Source: CAWCDJ01 sp963778675
GTDB taxonomy: Bacteria > Acidobacteriota > Terriglobia > Bryobacterales > Bryobacteraceae
Reading direction: 5' to 3'
DNA length: 64,000 nucleotides
Assembly: GCA_963778675.1 (NCBI GenBank)
Contig: CAVZVI010000009.1
Span: 62,001 to 126,000, forward strand
The translations under genes and the position numbers were made by a program. Below the pieces are notes generated by a model. That model did not search any database and was not told the DNA's origin. It saw only the letters and a program-made list of their open reading frames with translations. Position 1 is the first letter of the stretch. The number at the start of each line of letters is the position of its first letter. Positions 35,156 through 42,956 of the stretch are shown here, piece by piece.

Positions 35156-36181
35156 ATGTCGCGGTTCCTCATTGTATTGCCGGATGATTTGGCTGAGCCT
35201 CTGCTGGCATTGATCGACGGCGCCAGAGAGTCATTACGCATCAAAATGTTCGCGCTCTCGGATCCGCGAATCCTCAGGGCGCTCGTGCGCTCCCACAGCC
35301 GCGGCGTGAAGATCCGCATCATGCTCAACCCGGCGCGCCGCAGCGGCGAGATACAGAATCGCGGATCGCGCCGCGTTCTGCGCCATGCCGGCATCGGCGT
35401 GATCGACAGCAACCCTGCCTTCGAGGTGACCCATGAGAAATCCATGATCTGCGACGACACGAGCGCACTCATTGGCTCGGCAAACTGGGAGCCCGAGACC
35501 TTCGAGAAGACTCGCGATTACGCGGTCGTCACCAACGACAAGGCCGAGGTGAGAGAGATGATCGGGTGTTTTGAAGCCGATTGGAGCCGGCGCCCGTTCG
35601 AGCCGCCCGCGTCCTCTAACCTGATCTGGTCCCCCGGTAAGGGGCGCGTCCAGATTGCCGAGTTCATCGACAGCGCGAAGCACTCGCTGCATGTCCAGAA
35701 CGAACGGTATCAGGACGCGATTATCGTGGAGCACCTGGTGCGGGCAAAACTCCGCGGCGTCAAGGTCCACGTGATGACACGTCCCTCACACTCTTTACCC
35801 GCCGACAAGTTGGCGGAGGGCGTCGGCGACCTGAGGATCATGAAGGACGTGGGCATCGGAATCCGAAAGATTCGCCACCTGCGGCTCCACGCCAAGATGC
35901 TGCTGGCGGACCGCTCGCGGGCCATCATCGGATCGCTCAACCTCTCGCCTGGCAGCTTCGATAAAAGGCGAGAACTGGCGATATGCGTAAATGACGGTGA
36001 GATCGTCGAGCGCCTTTCGGACATTGTACACGCCGATTGGAAGAATTCACGCCCGCTGGATCTCACCGATCACGGACTGCAAGTGGACCTGAAGGACAAT
36101 TCCGACGAGAGGACCCTCCCGCGGGTAGGCTTGACAGCGAACGAAGCTGCGCCGTCAAGCGATCACGAGGCGACATCATGA
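35156..36181 (+). CDS. phospholipase D-like protein with two HKD motifs
   Basis: The protein is 341 residues. Two H-x-K-x4-D motifs are present: His93-Lys95-Asp100 followed by G-S-A-N-W, and His245-Lys247-Asp252 followed by G-S-L-N-L-S. This is the two-halved active site of the PLD superfamily (phospholipase D, cardiolipin synthase, some nucleases). No signal peptide or membrane segment is obvious, so it is probably cytoplasmic or peripheral. GAAGGAGG precedes the ATG at 35156, 13 bases after the ABC gene. A longer frame from 35021 lies inside the ABC gene. Its stop overlaps the ATG of the transaldolase stub (ATGA). Transferase versus hydrolase activity cannot be told from sequence. Confidence 0.85.
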   Translation: MSRFLIVLPDDLAEPLLALIDGARESLRIKMFALSDPRILRALVRSHSRGVKIRIMLNPARRSGEIQNRGSRRVLRHAGIGVIDSNPAFEVTHEKSMICDDTSALIGSANWEPETFEKTRDYAVVTNDKAEVREMIGCFEADWSRRPFEPPASSNLIWSPGKGRVQIAEFIDSAKHSLHVQNERYQDAIIVEHLVRAKLRGVKVHVMTRPSHSLPADKLAEGVGDLRIMKDVGIGIRKIRHLRLHAKMLLADRSRAIIGSLNLSPGSFDKRRELAICVNDGEIVERLSDIVHADWKNSRPLDLTDHGLQVDLKDNSDERTLPRVGLTANEAAPSSDHEATS

Positions 36182-36297
36182 AGGCTACACAGTTACTCCA
36201 CAACCCAGGCCAGAGCATCCGGCTCGAGGTTCCATTCTGCCTGCAGATGGCGGAGACTGCGAGCTCGGGCATCCAGAGAACCGCCGAGCCGGCGTAA
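36178..36297 (+). pseudogene. transaldolase N-terminal stub
   Basis: A 39-codon frame overlaps the stop of the upstream gene (ATGA). It begins M-K-A-T-Q-L-L-H-N-P-G-Q-S-I-R-L, which closely follows the usual transaldolase start (x-Q-x-L-H-x-L-G-Q-S-x-W-L-D). After about 16 residues the match stops. The family is 310-380 residues, so nearly everything, including the Schiff-base Lys, is gone. The call rests on a short match but is strengthened by the next two genes (6-phosphogluconate dehydrogenase and glucose-6-phosphate dehydrogenase), the order expected for a pentose phosphate operon. Confidence 0.5.
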
Positions 36298-36358
36298 AGA
36301 TCTGACCATCGTGAACGCCGTGCGGTGATCGGCCGGAAGCACGCAAGAGGAAACAGTT

Positions 36359-36562
36359 ATGCAAATCGGAATGATTGGATTAGGACGAATGGGCGCCAAC
36401 ATGGTGCGGCGCCTGATTGGCAGCGGGCACGAATGCGTGGTGTTCGATCGGTTGCAACAGGCTATCGATGAACTGGCCGCGGATGGCGCGAAGGGGACAG
36501 CCGGGATGCAGGAAGGGTGGGGCACCCTGCGCGACGCCAATGTAAGAGAGGATCGGCCGTGA
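36359..36562 (+). pseudogene. 6-phosphogluconate dehydrogenase (decarboxylating) N-terminal stub
   Basis: The 67-codon frame starts M-Q-I-G-M-I-G-L-G-R-M-G-A-N-M-V-R-R-L, the NAD(P)-binding Rossmann fingerprint of Gnd. It continues to about residue 50 (E-L-A-A-D-G-A-K-G-T-A) and then departs from the family. A normal protein of this short Gnd class has about 300 residues, so the catalytic Lys and the helical dimer domain are missing. The reading frame continues to a TGA that overlaps the GTG start of zwf (GTGA). This suggests that the native end of the gene was kept and the middle was lost in frame. AAGAGGAAACAGTT precedes the ATG, so expression signals remain. Confidence 0.7.
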
Positions 36563-37962
36563 CGGCCTCTCACTCCGACGCGCTTGTCTTCTTCGGCGCC
36601 ACCGGCGACCTGGCCTACAAGAAGATATTCCCCGCGCTCCAGGCGATGGCCAAGCGGGGCAACCTGGACATCCCGATCGTCGGTGTCGCCAAAGCCGGAT
36701 GGAATCTCGATCAGCTTCGTGCCCGCGCGCGGGAGAGCGTCGAGAAGCACGGGGGGCTCGACCGCGAGGCTTTCGATCGCATGTGCAGCCTGTTACGCTA
36801 CGTTGACGGCGATTATCACGACGTCTCGACATTTCAGTCGCTCCGGAAGGAACTCGGCGCCGCGGCCCGGCCGGCCTTCTATCTCGCCATCCCGCCGGCC
36901 TTGTTCGGATTGGTGACCCAGCAACTTGCTTGCCGGGACCGTTTCGAGGGCGCGCGCGTTGTCGTGGAGAAGCCGTTCGGCACTGACCTGGCGTCGGCGC
37001 GAGAACTGAACCGGATCCTCCTGGCCAGCTTTCCTGAGTCTCGAATCTTCCGCATCGATCACTACCTAGGGAAGCAGCCAGTGCGCAACCTGCTGTATTT
37101 CAGGTTCGCCAACATCTTCCTGGATTCGCTCTGGAATCGCTCAATAGTGGAGAGCGTCCAGATTACAATGGCGGAGGATTTCGGAGTGCAGGGCCGGGGC
37201 GCATTCTACGATCATATCGGCGCCATCCGCGATGTGGTTCAGAACCACATCTTTCAAATCCTGTGCAACCTGGCAATGGAACCGCCGGTCCGGACCGACA
37301 GCGAATCGATTCGCGACGAAAAGGTGAAAGTGCTGAAGGCCATCGCGCCCATCGACAAATCGTCTCTCGTCCGCGGCCAGTTTCGGGGCTACCAATGCGA
37401 GGGCGGAGTTGCCGGCGGCTCGCGGAGAGAAACGTTCGCCGCATTGAAGCTCGAAGTGAACACCTGGCGCTGGCAGGGCGTTCCCTTCCACATTCGCACC
37501 GGAAAGCAAATGCCGATCACGTGCACCGAGATTCTGGTGCGACTGCGGCGTCCGCCCGATGTTTACCCCTCGCAGAAAGCGCCCGAGCAGAATTACATCC
37601 GGCTGCGGATCAGCCCGAACGTGGAGATTGCGTTGGGGATGATGGTGCTCAAGCCGGCGAGAGACATCGAAGGCCGGGCGGTGGAGATGTTGGCCAGCCA
37701 TCATCCCGAATCGAACGAGATGGACGCATACGAACGCGTGCTCGGCGAGGCCATGGCCGGCGACGCAACGCTCTTCGCGCGCGAGGACTACGTGGAAGAG
37801 GCATGGCGCATCGTGGACCCGGTATTGCGTGCGGACACTCCAGTTTACGAGTATGACCCGGGCACCTGGGGTCCTCCGGAAGCTACGCAGGCCCTGGCGC
37901 CGCCCGGCGGCTGGCACAATCCGGTGGCCGCGGCCGGCAAGGACACTCAGATGGCGGCGTGA
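36559..37962 (+). CDS. zwf: glucose-6-phosphate 1-dehydrogenase
   Basis: The protein is 467 residues. It oxidises glucose 6-phosphate to 6-phosphogluconolactone with NADP, the first step of the oxidative pentose phosphate pathway. The Rossmann start is F-F-G-A-T-G-D-L-A, the catalytic region is R-I-D-H-Y-L-G-K, and the C-terminal beta-sheet domain is complete (H-I-R-T-G-K; W-R-I-V-D-P). The GTG at 36559 overlaps the stop of the gnd stub. Upstream in the same operon lie stubs of transaldolase and 6-phosphogluconate dehydrogenase, so the downstream enzymes must be supplied elsewhere or the pathway is broken. The protein is slightly shorter than the usual 480-510 residues but all core motifs are present. 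Confidence 0.95.
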   Translation: MTASHSDALVFFGATGDLAYKKIFPALQAMAKRGNLDIPIVGVAKAGWNLDQLRARARESVEKHGGLDREAFDRMCSLLRYVDGDYHDVSTFQSLRKELGAAARPAFYLAIPPALFGLVTQQLACRDRFEGARVVVEKPFGTDLASARELNRILLASFPESRIFRIDHYLGKQPVRNLLYFRFANIFLDSLWNRSIVESVQITMAEDFGVQGRGAFYDHIGAIRDVVQNHIFQILCNLAMEPPVRTDSESIRDEKVKVLKAIAPIDKSSLVRGQFRGYQCEGGVAGGSRRETFAALKLEVNTWRWQGVPFHIRTGKQMPITCTEILVRLRRPPDVYPSQKAPEQNYIRLRISPNVEIALGMMVLKPARDIEGRAVEMLASHHPESNEMDAYERVLGEAMAGDATLFAREDYVEEAWRIVDPVLRADTPVYEYDPGTWGPPEATQALAPPGGWHNPVAAAGKDTQMAA

Positions 37963-38033
37963 GCTATGCTCGCGCGAGCCCCGGAAATCGACTTCACCGC
38001 GTCGATGGGCGGAGTCGGCCGGCCGACATCTGT

Positions 38034-38669
38034 CTAAGGCGCCCGGCCTCGTCCAAGCCCCAGGCTGGCGGCCATGTTCACCAAATCGGCGAGAGACGCG
38101 GCCCTCATTTTCTGCATCACCCGCCCGCGATGCGCTTTCACGGTGATTTCGCTGATTCCCAACTCGCCGGCCACCTGTTTGTTGAGCATTCCAGTAACGA
38201 CCAGGGCCATCACTTCTTTCTCCCGAGGAGACAGCGATGCAAAGGCATCGCGCAGCGCCTGCCTTTCCTTTTCGAGGCCCAGCGCCAGGCGGCTCCGCTC
38301 GAGAGCCACGCGGATGGCGCCCACAAGAACGTCGTCCGTAAACGGCTTGGTCAGGAATTCGATGGCCCCGGCTTTCATCGCCTCGACAGTCATGGGAATA
38401 TCCCCGTGGCCCGTGATGAAGATGATCGGCATGTCAGCTCGATCCTTCGCGACGCGCTTCTGCAACTCCAGGCCGCTCAGACCCGGCATGGAAACGTCCA
38501 GCAGCAGACAGCTTGGAACAGCAGGGTGGGGGAGAGGCGACGCCAGGAATTCGTCAGCAGAAGCGAAAAGTTTCGGATGCCAGCCTTCGCACTGAATGAG
38601 CAGTTCAACAGACTCGCGAATCGATATATCGTCGTCGACAACATACACCACCGCCGACGGCTGCGTCAT
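38034..38669 (-). CDS. FixJ/NarL-type response regulator (cluster 1)
   Basis: The protein is 211 residues. The receiver domain has acidic pocket D-D-D (12-14), phospho-acceptor Asp58 and Lys108 in T-K-P-F. A LuxR-type helix-turn-helix follows (L-S-P-R-E-K-E-V-M; G-I-S-E-I-T-V-K-A-H-R). FixJ-family proteins bind DNA as dimers after phosphorylation. It is encoded downstream of the CheY-like gene with a 66-base gap. The likely partner is the histidine kinase at 40557-42956, by analogy with cluster 2, where kinase and FixJ genes overlap. It faces zwf convergently. Confidence 0.92.
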   Translation of the reverse strand: MTQPSAVVYVVDDDISIRESVELLIQCEGWHPKLFASADEFLASPLPHPAVPSCLLLDVSMPGLSGLELQKRVAKDRADMPIIFITGHGDIPMTVEAMKAGAIEFLTKPFTDDVLVGAIRVALERSRLALGLEKERQALRDAFASLSPREKEVMALVVTGMLNKQVAGELGISEITVKAHRGRVMQKMRAASLADLVNMAASLGLGRGRAP

Positions 38670-38735
38670 TCAGAGCCTCCCGACATCTGCCCACTGTTAG
38701 CAATTTTACGGCCTTATCGCCTCCCTAGGGAAGCA

Positions 38736-39110
38736 TCATTTCGGGGTTGATGCCGAACGGAGGGCCTCGAGGAGGGCGGTGTCGTCAAAGGGTTTGCAGA
38801 GATACGCCGATGCGCCCGACTCCAGTGCGCGCGCGCGTATCGCGTCATCCCGAATCGCCGTGATGAAAATGATGGGAATCCGCTTTCGGCGACGATTTAA
38901 CTCAGCTTGCAACTCAATACCGCTCATGCCCGGCATCGCGATATCGAGGATCAGGCATGCGGTCTGCTCGAGCGCGTCCGATGCCAGGAACTCCAAAGCG
39001 GACGAGAACGTCCGCGCCGAATAGCCAAATTCATTCAGCAAGTCCGGGAGTGATTCGCGAACGGATTCGTCGTCATCGACCACTGACACCAGGGGGCGCT
39101 CGTCGGGCAT
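38736..39110 (-). CDS. stand-alone CheY-like receiver (cluster 1)
   Basis: The protein is 124 residues and is a receiver domain only: acidic pocket D-D-D (12-14), phospho-acceptor Asp56, Lys106 in C-K-P-F. There is no output domain. GGAGGT precedes the ATG. It lies between the FixJ gene and a sigma54 activator gene that itself lacks a receiver. It could therefore supply phosphorylation control in trans or act as a phosphate sink for the kinase; this is inference. A 17-base motif shared with the activator gene's upstream region lies about 170 bases upstream. Confidence 0.92.
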   Translation of the reverse strand: MPDERPLVSVVDDDESVRESLPDLLNEFGYSARTFSSALEFLASDALEQTACLILDIAMPGMSGIELQAELNRRRKRIPIIFITAIRDDAIRARALESGASAYLCKPFDDTALLEALRSASTPK

Positions 39111-39281
39111 CGATACTACCTCCGGCCCTGTCGTCGCGCAAAGAGAGAGCCTGTCAGCATGGCGCCAGCTTGCCGCCAGCGGCGTGGCGGTTTGCCATGG
39201 TGGATAGCGGATCGGATTAAAAAATTCACATCAACCTCCGATACCCTCAGAAAATTACAGCAGAGGCGCGGACACAAGTCG

Positions 39282-39298
39282 ATTAGACCAAAGTATCG
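39282..39298. promoter_or_regulatory. 17-base repeated motif, copy 1 (upstream of the CheY-like gene)
   Basis: ATTAGACCAAAGTATCG agrees at 15 of 17 positions with ATTAGACGAACGTATCG at 40493-40509. Both lie upstream of leftward genes (the CheY-like gene here, the sigma54 activator there) in the same orientation. On the minus strand the motif reads CGATACTTTGGTCTAAT, with a possible -10-like TCTAAT. A role as promoter or operator is inferred from the repetition. Confidence 0.45.
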
Positions 39299-39307
39299 GT
39301 CCCCGTT

Positions 39308-40354
39308 TTACAGAGCCGCCGCCGATGCACCAACCGCACCCATACCTGGGAACGCCGGCGCCGGCGGGACGGCGTGCCGCCGCTGCGAACGCCGGGGCTC
39401 GATGCCGAGCTTCCGCATCTTGTAAAGCAAGGTAGTGCGCGGCAGACCGAGCCGCTCCGCGGCGCCATGGCGGCCCCCAATTGTCCAACGGCTCTGTTCC
39501 AGGGCTTCGAGGATGTGCTCGCGGGACGCCTCGGCAAATGTTTGTGCCGCAGCGACCGTGGGCTGCTTCGTCATATGACACAACTCCGTCAGTCTGGGAC
39601 GCAGCACCGGCCCCGGTGAAAGCACGACGGCGCGCTCGATGAAGTTCTGCAGCTCGCGAATATTGCCCGGCCAATCGTGGAGCTTGAGGCACTCCATTAC
39701 TTCATCGGGGACGGTCTCGATCGGCTTGTTGAGGCGGTCTGCGTACTTCTGAACGAAGTGTTTGACCAATTGGGGAATGTCGTCCGGGCGCTCGCGCAGG
39801 GGAGGAAGGAACAGCGGGATTACATTCAGGCGATAGTAGAGGTCGGCGCGGAACTGGCGCGCTGCGACCATTTGAGCGAGATCCTGGTTGGTCGCTGCCA
39901 CCACGCGCACGTTCACACGTATGGTCCGCCCGCAGCCCAACCTCTCGAACTCCTGCTCCTGCAGCGCTCGCAAAAGCTTCGGCTGCAACTCCAACGGAAG
40001 GTCGCCGATCTCGTCCAGAAACAGCGTCCCTTTATCGGCTTGCTGGAACCGGCCCATCGTCTGGGCGATTGCGCCGGTGAAAGCGCCGCGTTCGTGGCCG
40101 AAGAGTTCGCTCTCCAACAGCGAACTGGGAATCGCCGCGCAATTCAGCTTTACGAACGGGCCGCTGCTCCGCAGGCTGTGATTGTGAATGGCGCGCGCGA
40201 TGACCTCCTTGCCCGTGCCTGTCTCGCCCTGAATCAGGGTGACCGAGTCGCTTTTGGCAATGATGCGAACCTGATTCAGGACGTACAGAAACGCGGAGCT
40301 GTTGCCCACGATCTCCTCCTCGACGCGCTGGCTGGTGCTGGTCCTTTCAAGCAT
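39308..40354 (-). CDS. sigma54-dependent transcription activator, AAA+ plus Fis-type HTH, no receiver (cluster 1)
   Basis: The protein is 348 residues. The AAA+ domain starts almost at the N-terminus: Walker A G-E-T-G-T-G-K-E (43-50), sigma54-contact loop G-A-F-T-G-A (90-95), Walker B L-F-L-D-E-I-G-D-L, and sensor region W-P-G-N-I-R-E-L. A Fis-like helix-turn-helix (A-A-E-R-L-G-L-P-R-T-T-L-L-Y-K-M-R-K-L) follows. Most NtrC-family activators have an N-terminal receiver, PAS or GAF domain; here only about 15 residues precede the AAA+ core. It may be constitutive or controlled in trans by the neighbouring receiver. It is divergent from the histidine kinase gene, and a palindrome lies between them. 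An Ala/Pro-rich tail ends the protein. Confidence 0.93.
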   Translation of the reverse strand: MLERTSTSQRVEEEIVGNSSAFLYVLNQVRIIAKSDSVTLIQGETGTGKEVIARAIHNHSLRSSGPFVKLNCAAIPSSLLESELFGHERGAFTGAIAQTMGRFQQADKGTLFLDEIGDLPLELQPKLLRALQEQEFERLGCGRTIRVNVRVVAATNQDLAQMVAARQFRADLYYRLNVIPLFLPPLRERPDDIPQLVKHFVQKYADRLNKPIETVPDEVMECLKLHDWPGNIRELQNFIERAVVLSPGPVLRPRLTELCHMTKQPTVAAAQTFAEASREHILEALEQSRWTIGGRHGAAERLGLPRTTLLYKMRKLGIEPRRSQRRHAVPPAPAFPGMGAVGASAAAL

Positions 40355-40492
40355 GGTGTGTTGACTCCATCTCGTGTCTTATATGGACGGCGCCGGATCC
40401 CCTTTCGCGTTCATGCCAGACCCGTGAACATCCTGGCGTTGGCAACAATCCGGCTCCTGTTTTGATTTAGCCAGAGGTTCGCAAATCGGACA

Positions 40493-40516
40493 ATTAGACG
40501 AACGTATCGACGATAC
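40493..40516. promoter_or_regulatory. 17-base repeated motif, copy 2, plus palindrome GTATCG-A-CGATAC
   Basis: ATTAGACGAACGTATCG (40493-40509) repeats the motif at 39282-39298. Its end is part of a perfect 13-base palindrome, GTATCG A CGATAC (40504-40516), with further A/T pairs outside. It sits in the divergent region between the sigma54 activator gene and the kinase gene, 41 bases before the kinase start, a good place for a shared operator. No convincing -24/-12 sigma54 promoter was found here. Confidence 0.5.
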
Positions 40517-40556
40517 TTTGGTATAGTTCGCGCTTGCGGGATGCTCGCTCGGAGGC

Positions 40557-42956
40557 GTGCTGATCCTGTATCCTTCGAGAGTGGGAAGTAACATTCGTGC
40601 GGGAATTACGATCGATTGCTGCGCCGCTTTAGATGCGCTTGCCGGCTTGGTGTGGACCACTCGGGCAGATGGCCAGTGCGATTTTGTCAATCGCGCATGG
40701 CGGGACTACACGGGCCTTGACCGGAACGACTCGCTCGAGAGCGGCTGGCGCACGGCCATACATCCCGACGATTTAGCCTCCTTCGAAGAACTTTGGAGTC
40801 ACATCAGAGATACGGGCGCCGGAGGCGAAATCGATGTCCGGTTGCGCCGTTTTGACGGGCAATACCGCTGGTTCGTCTTTCGCCCTTCCCCGCTGCCGGA
40901 ATCCGAGCGACGCGAGCAGCGTTGGTGCTGGCTTGGACTGGATGCCGACGAGAAGACCACCACCGACGGACGGTTGCGTCGCCTGTTCGACATGATGCCT
41001 GTCCAGGCCGGTTTCCTGAACACGGCCATGGTATTGGAATTCGCCAACCTGAAGTCCCTCAGGGACTTCAACATGACCTTCGAGCAGTTGGAACAGTGGA
41101 CGACGTCAGGGATCATCCACGTGGACGATCACGAGAAAACCTTCCGTCAAGTCAGCCGTCTGTTGACGACCGGCGACATGATGGACATGGAACTTCGGAT
41201 GCTCCATCCGGATGGCGCGTATCGCTGGACGCGATCGCGTTGCGTCCCAGTCCGCGATGCAAACGGCAACATCGTGCGCTATGTATCCTGTCAAATCGAC
41301 GTGGACGATCTGAAACGGGCGCAGGCTCTGCTTGCAGCCGAAGTGGAGCTGCTCGAGATGGTGGCGCGAGGCGAAGTACTGGGGCGCGTTCTGGATGCGC
41401 TCAGCCATCACGTAGAACAGTTATGCAGCAGTTCCTTTTGCTGCGTCCTGCTGGTGGCTCCGGACAGGACGTATCTGCGCATCGCCGCTGCGCCCAGTCT
41501 ACCTGCCGCGTTCCAGGACCTCTTTGACGGCAAGGATATCGACAGCGCCTACGGTCCGTGTTCGCTGGCAGTCACCGAGAAGACCCCAGTCATCGTCTCG
41601 GACCTCGCGAGTGATCCCCGATGGCGGGATCCGGCGTGGCTGCCGCTGGTCAAAAGCCTCGGCTTTGGCTCGTGCCGCGCCGTGCCCATTCTATCGGCTT
41701 CAGGCGAAGTATCTGGCGTCGTGGCGATTCATCGGTGCGGACCTGGAATCCCCTCGCTCGAGGAACAGGAAAGGGACGTTATCGACCGTTTCGCCAAGAT
41801 CGCTGGTATCGCTATCGCGCGCACTGAGGCCGACTCGGCCCTTCAGGCGCGCGAGGCGGAACTCCGCCAAGCTTATGCGCAACTCGCCGAGGGGCAGAGA
41901 CTCAGCAAGACCGGAAGCTTTACTTCCGACATTCGGCAGGACTGGCACTATTGGTCGGACGAGTTCTATCGCATTTTCGAGATCGATAGCGGGATGGCGC
42001 CGCGTCTTGAAGCGGTGCGAGACCGGATTCATCCCGAGGACCTGCCACTGTTCGACGCAGAGATACAGCGCGGGCGCGAGGGTAGGGGAGCCGACTTCAC
42101 CTTCCGCGCCTTGACGCCAAGCGGCGGCCTGAAGCACCTTCGCGGCGTCTCCCGGGTCATAGAACACATCGAGGGCCGGCCCATTTTTATGGGCATCGTC
42201 CAGGATGTCACGGAGAGCAGGCAAGCGGAGGAAGGCCTCGCCCAGGCGCGCAGCGAGCTTGCTCACGTGGCGCGGGTAGCAACCCTCAACGCCATGACCG
42301 CCTCAATTGCCCACGAGGTAAGTCAACCCCTCTCAGGAATTCTGACGAACTCCAACACCTGCGTGCGAATGTTGAGCGCCGATCCACCGAACCTCACGGG
42401 CGCCGCCGAAACGGTCAGGCGGACGATCCGGGACGCCAATCGCGCGTCGGAAGTGATCAAGCGTTTGCGGGCGATGTTCTCCACAAAGGCTCAGGAACCG
42501 GAAATGGCGGATCTAAATGACGTTGCCCGCGAAGTCATCGCCCTGTCCGCGGGAGAAATACGGCGGGCCGGTGTGCTTCTGCAGACGGCGTTCGCGGACA
42601 ACCTGCCGCGCGTCAGTATTGACCGTGTCCAAATACAGCAAGTGATTCTGAACCTGCTCCTGAATGCCGCCGACGCGATGGCCGGGGTTGAGGACCGCCC
42701 GAGAACACTTTTGATCCGGACATGCCGGCACGCAGACGGCAGCGTACAACTGGTCGTACGGGATTCCGGTACGGGAATCGACGCCGATAAGATGGAACGG
42801 TTGTTCGACGCTTTCTACACCACCAAGGCGAAGGGCATGGGAGTCGGCCTATCTATCAGCCGGTCGATCATCACCAGGCACAACGGACGAATCTGGGCGG
42901 AGAATAACGGAGATCAGGGCGCCACGTTCAGCTTCTGCATTCCGGGCGCCTCCTAA
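40557..42956 (+). CDS. multi-sensor histidine kinase PAS-PAS-GAF-PAS (cluster 1)
   Basis: The protein is about 799 residues. PAS 1 spans about 20-130 (L-V-W-T-T-R-A-D-G-Q; W-R-T-A-I-H-P-D-D) and PAS 2 about 140-255. GAF spans about 265-425, followed by a coiled-coil-like stretch, then PAS 3 at about 450-555. The dimerisation domain has phospho-acceptor His586 in A-S-I-A-H-E-V-S-Q-P-L and the ATPase domain has N-L-L-L-N-A-A-D-A-M, D-S-G-T-G-I and G-V-G-L-S. No membrane segments are visible, so it is a soluble sensor of redox, light or small-molecule signals. The GTG at 40557 lies only one base after GGAGG, so a GTG at 40581 may be the real start. It overlaps the convergent TPR gene by four bases. 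The FixJ- and CheY-like proteins encoded leftward are likely targets. Confidence 0.9.
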   Translation: MLILYPSRVGSNIRAGITIDCCAALDALAGLVWTTRADGQCDFVNRAWRDYTGLDRNDSLESGWRTAIHPDDLASFEELWSHIRDTGAGGEIDVRLRRFDGQYRWFVFRPSPLPESERREQRWCWLGLDADEKTTTDGRLRRLFDMMPVQAGFLNTAMVLEFANLKSLRDFNMTFEQLEQWTTSGIIHVDDHEKTFRQVSRLLTTGDMMDMELRMLHPDGAYRWTRSRCVPVRDANGNIVRYVSCQIDVDDLKRAQALLAAEVELLEMVARGEVLGRVLDALSHHVEQLCSSSFCCVLLVAPDRTYLRIAAAPSLPAAFQDLFDGKDIDSAYGPCSLAVTEKTPVIVSDLASDPRWRDPAWLPLVKSLGFGSCRAVPILSASGEVSGVVAIHRCGPGIPSLEEQERDVIDRFAKIAGIAIARTEADSALQAREAELRQAYAQLAEGQRLSKTGSFTSDIRQDWHYWSDEFYRIFEIDSGMAPRLEAVRDRIHPEDLPLFDAEIQRGREGRGADFTFRALTPSGGLKHLRGVSRVIEHIEGRPIFMGIVQDVTESRQAEEGLAQARSELAHVARVATLNAMTASIAHEVSQPLSGILTNSNTCVRMLSADPPNLTGAAETVRRTIRDANRASEVIKRLRAMFSTKAQEPEMADLNDVAREVIALSAGEIRRAGVLLQTAFADNLPRVSIDRVQIQQVILNLLLNAADAMAGVEDRPRTLLIRTCRHADGSVQLVVRDSGTGIDADKMERLFDAFYTTKAKGMGVGLSISRSIITRHNGRIWAENNGDQGATFSFCIPGAS

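Noticed and set aside
36193..36750. 185-codon minus-strand frame across the tal/gnd stubs
   Set aside because: No motif was found, and the plus strand carries recognisable transaldolase and Gnd starts with proper ribosome binding sites.
40380..40556. sigma54 -24/-12 promoter in front of the cluster 1 kinase
   Set aside because: Candidates with GG and GC at the right spacing lack the TTGC element; the match is too weak to report.
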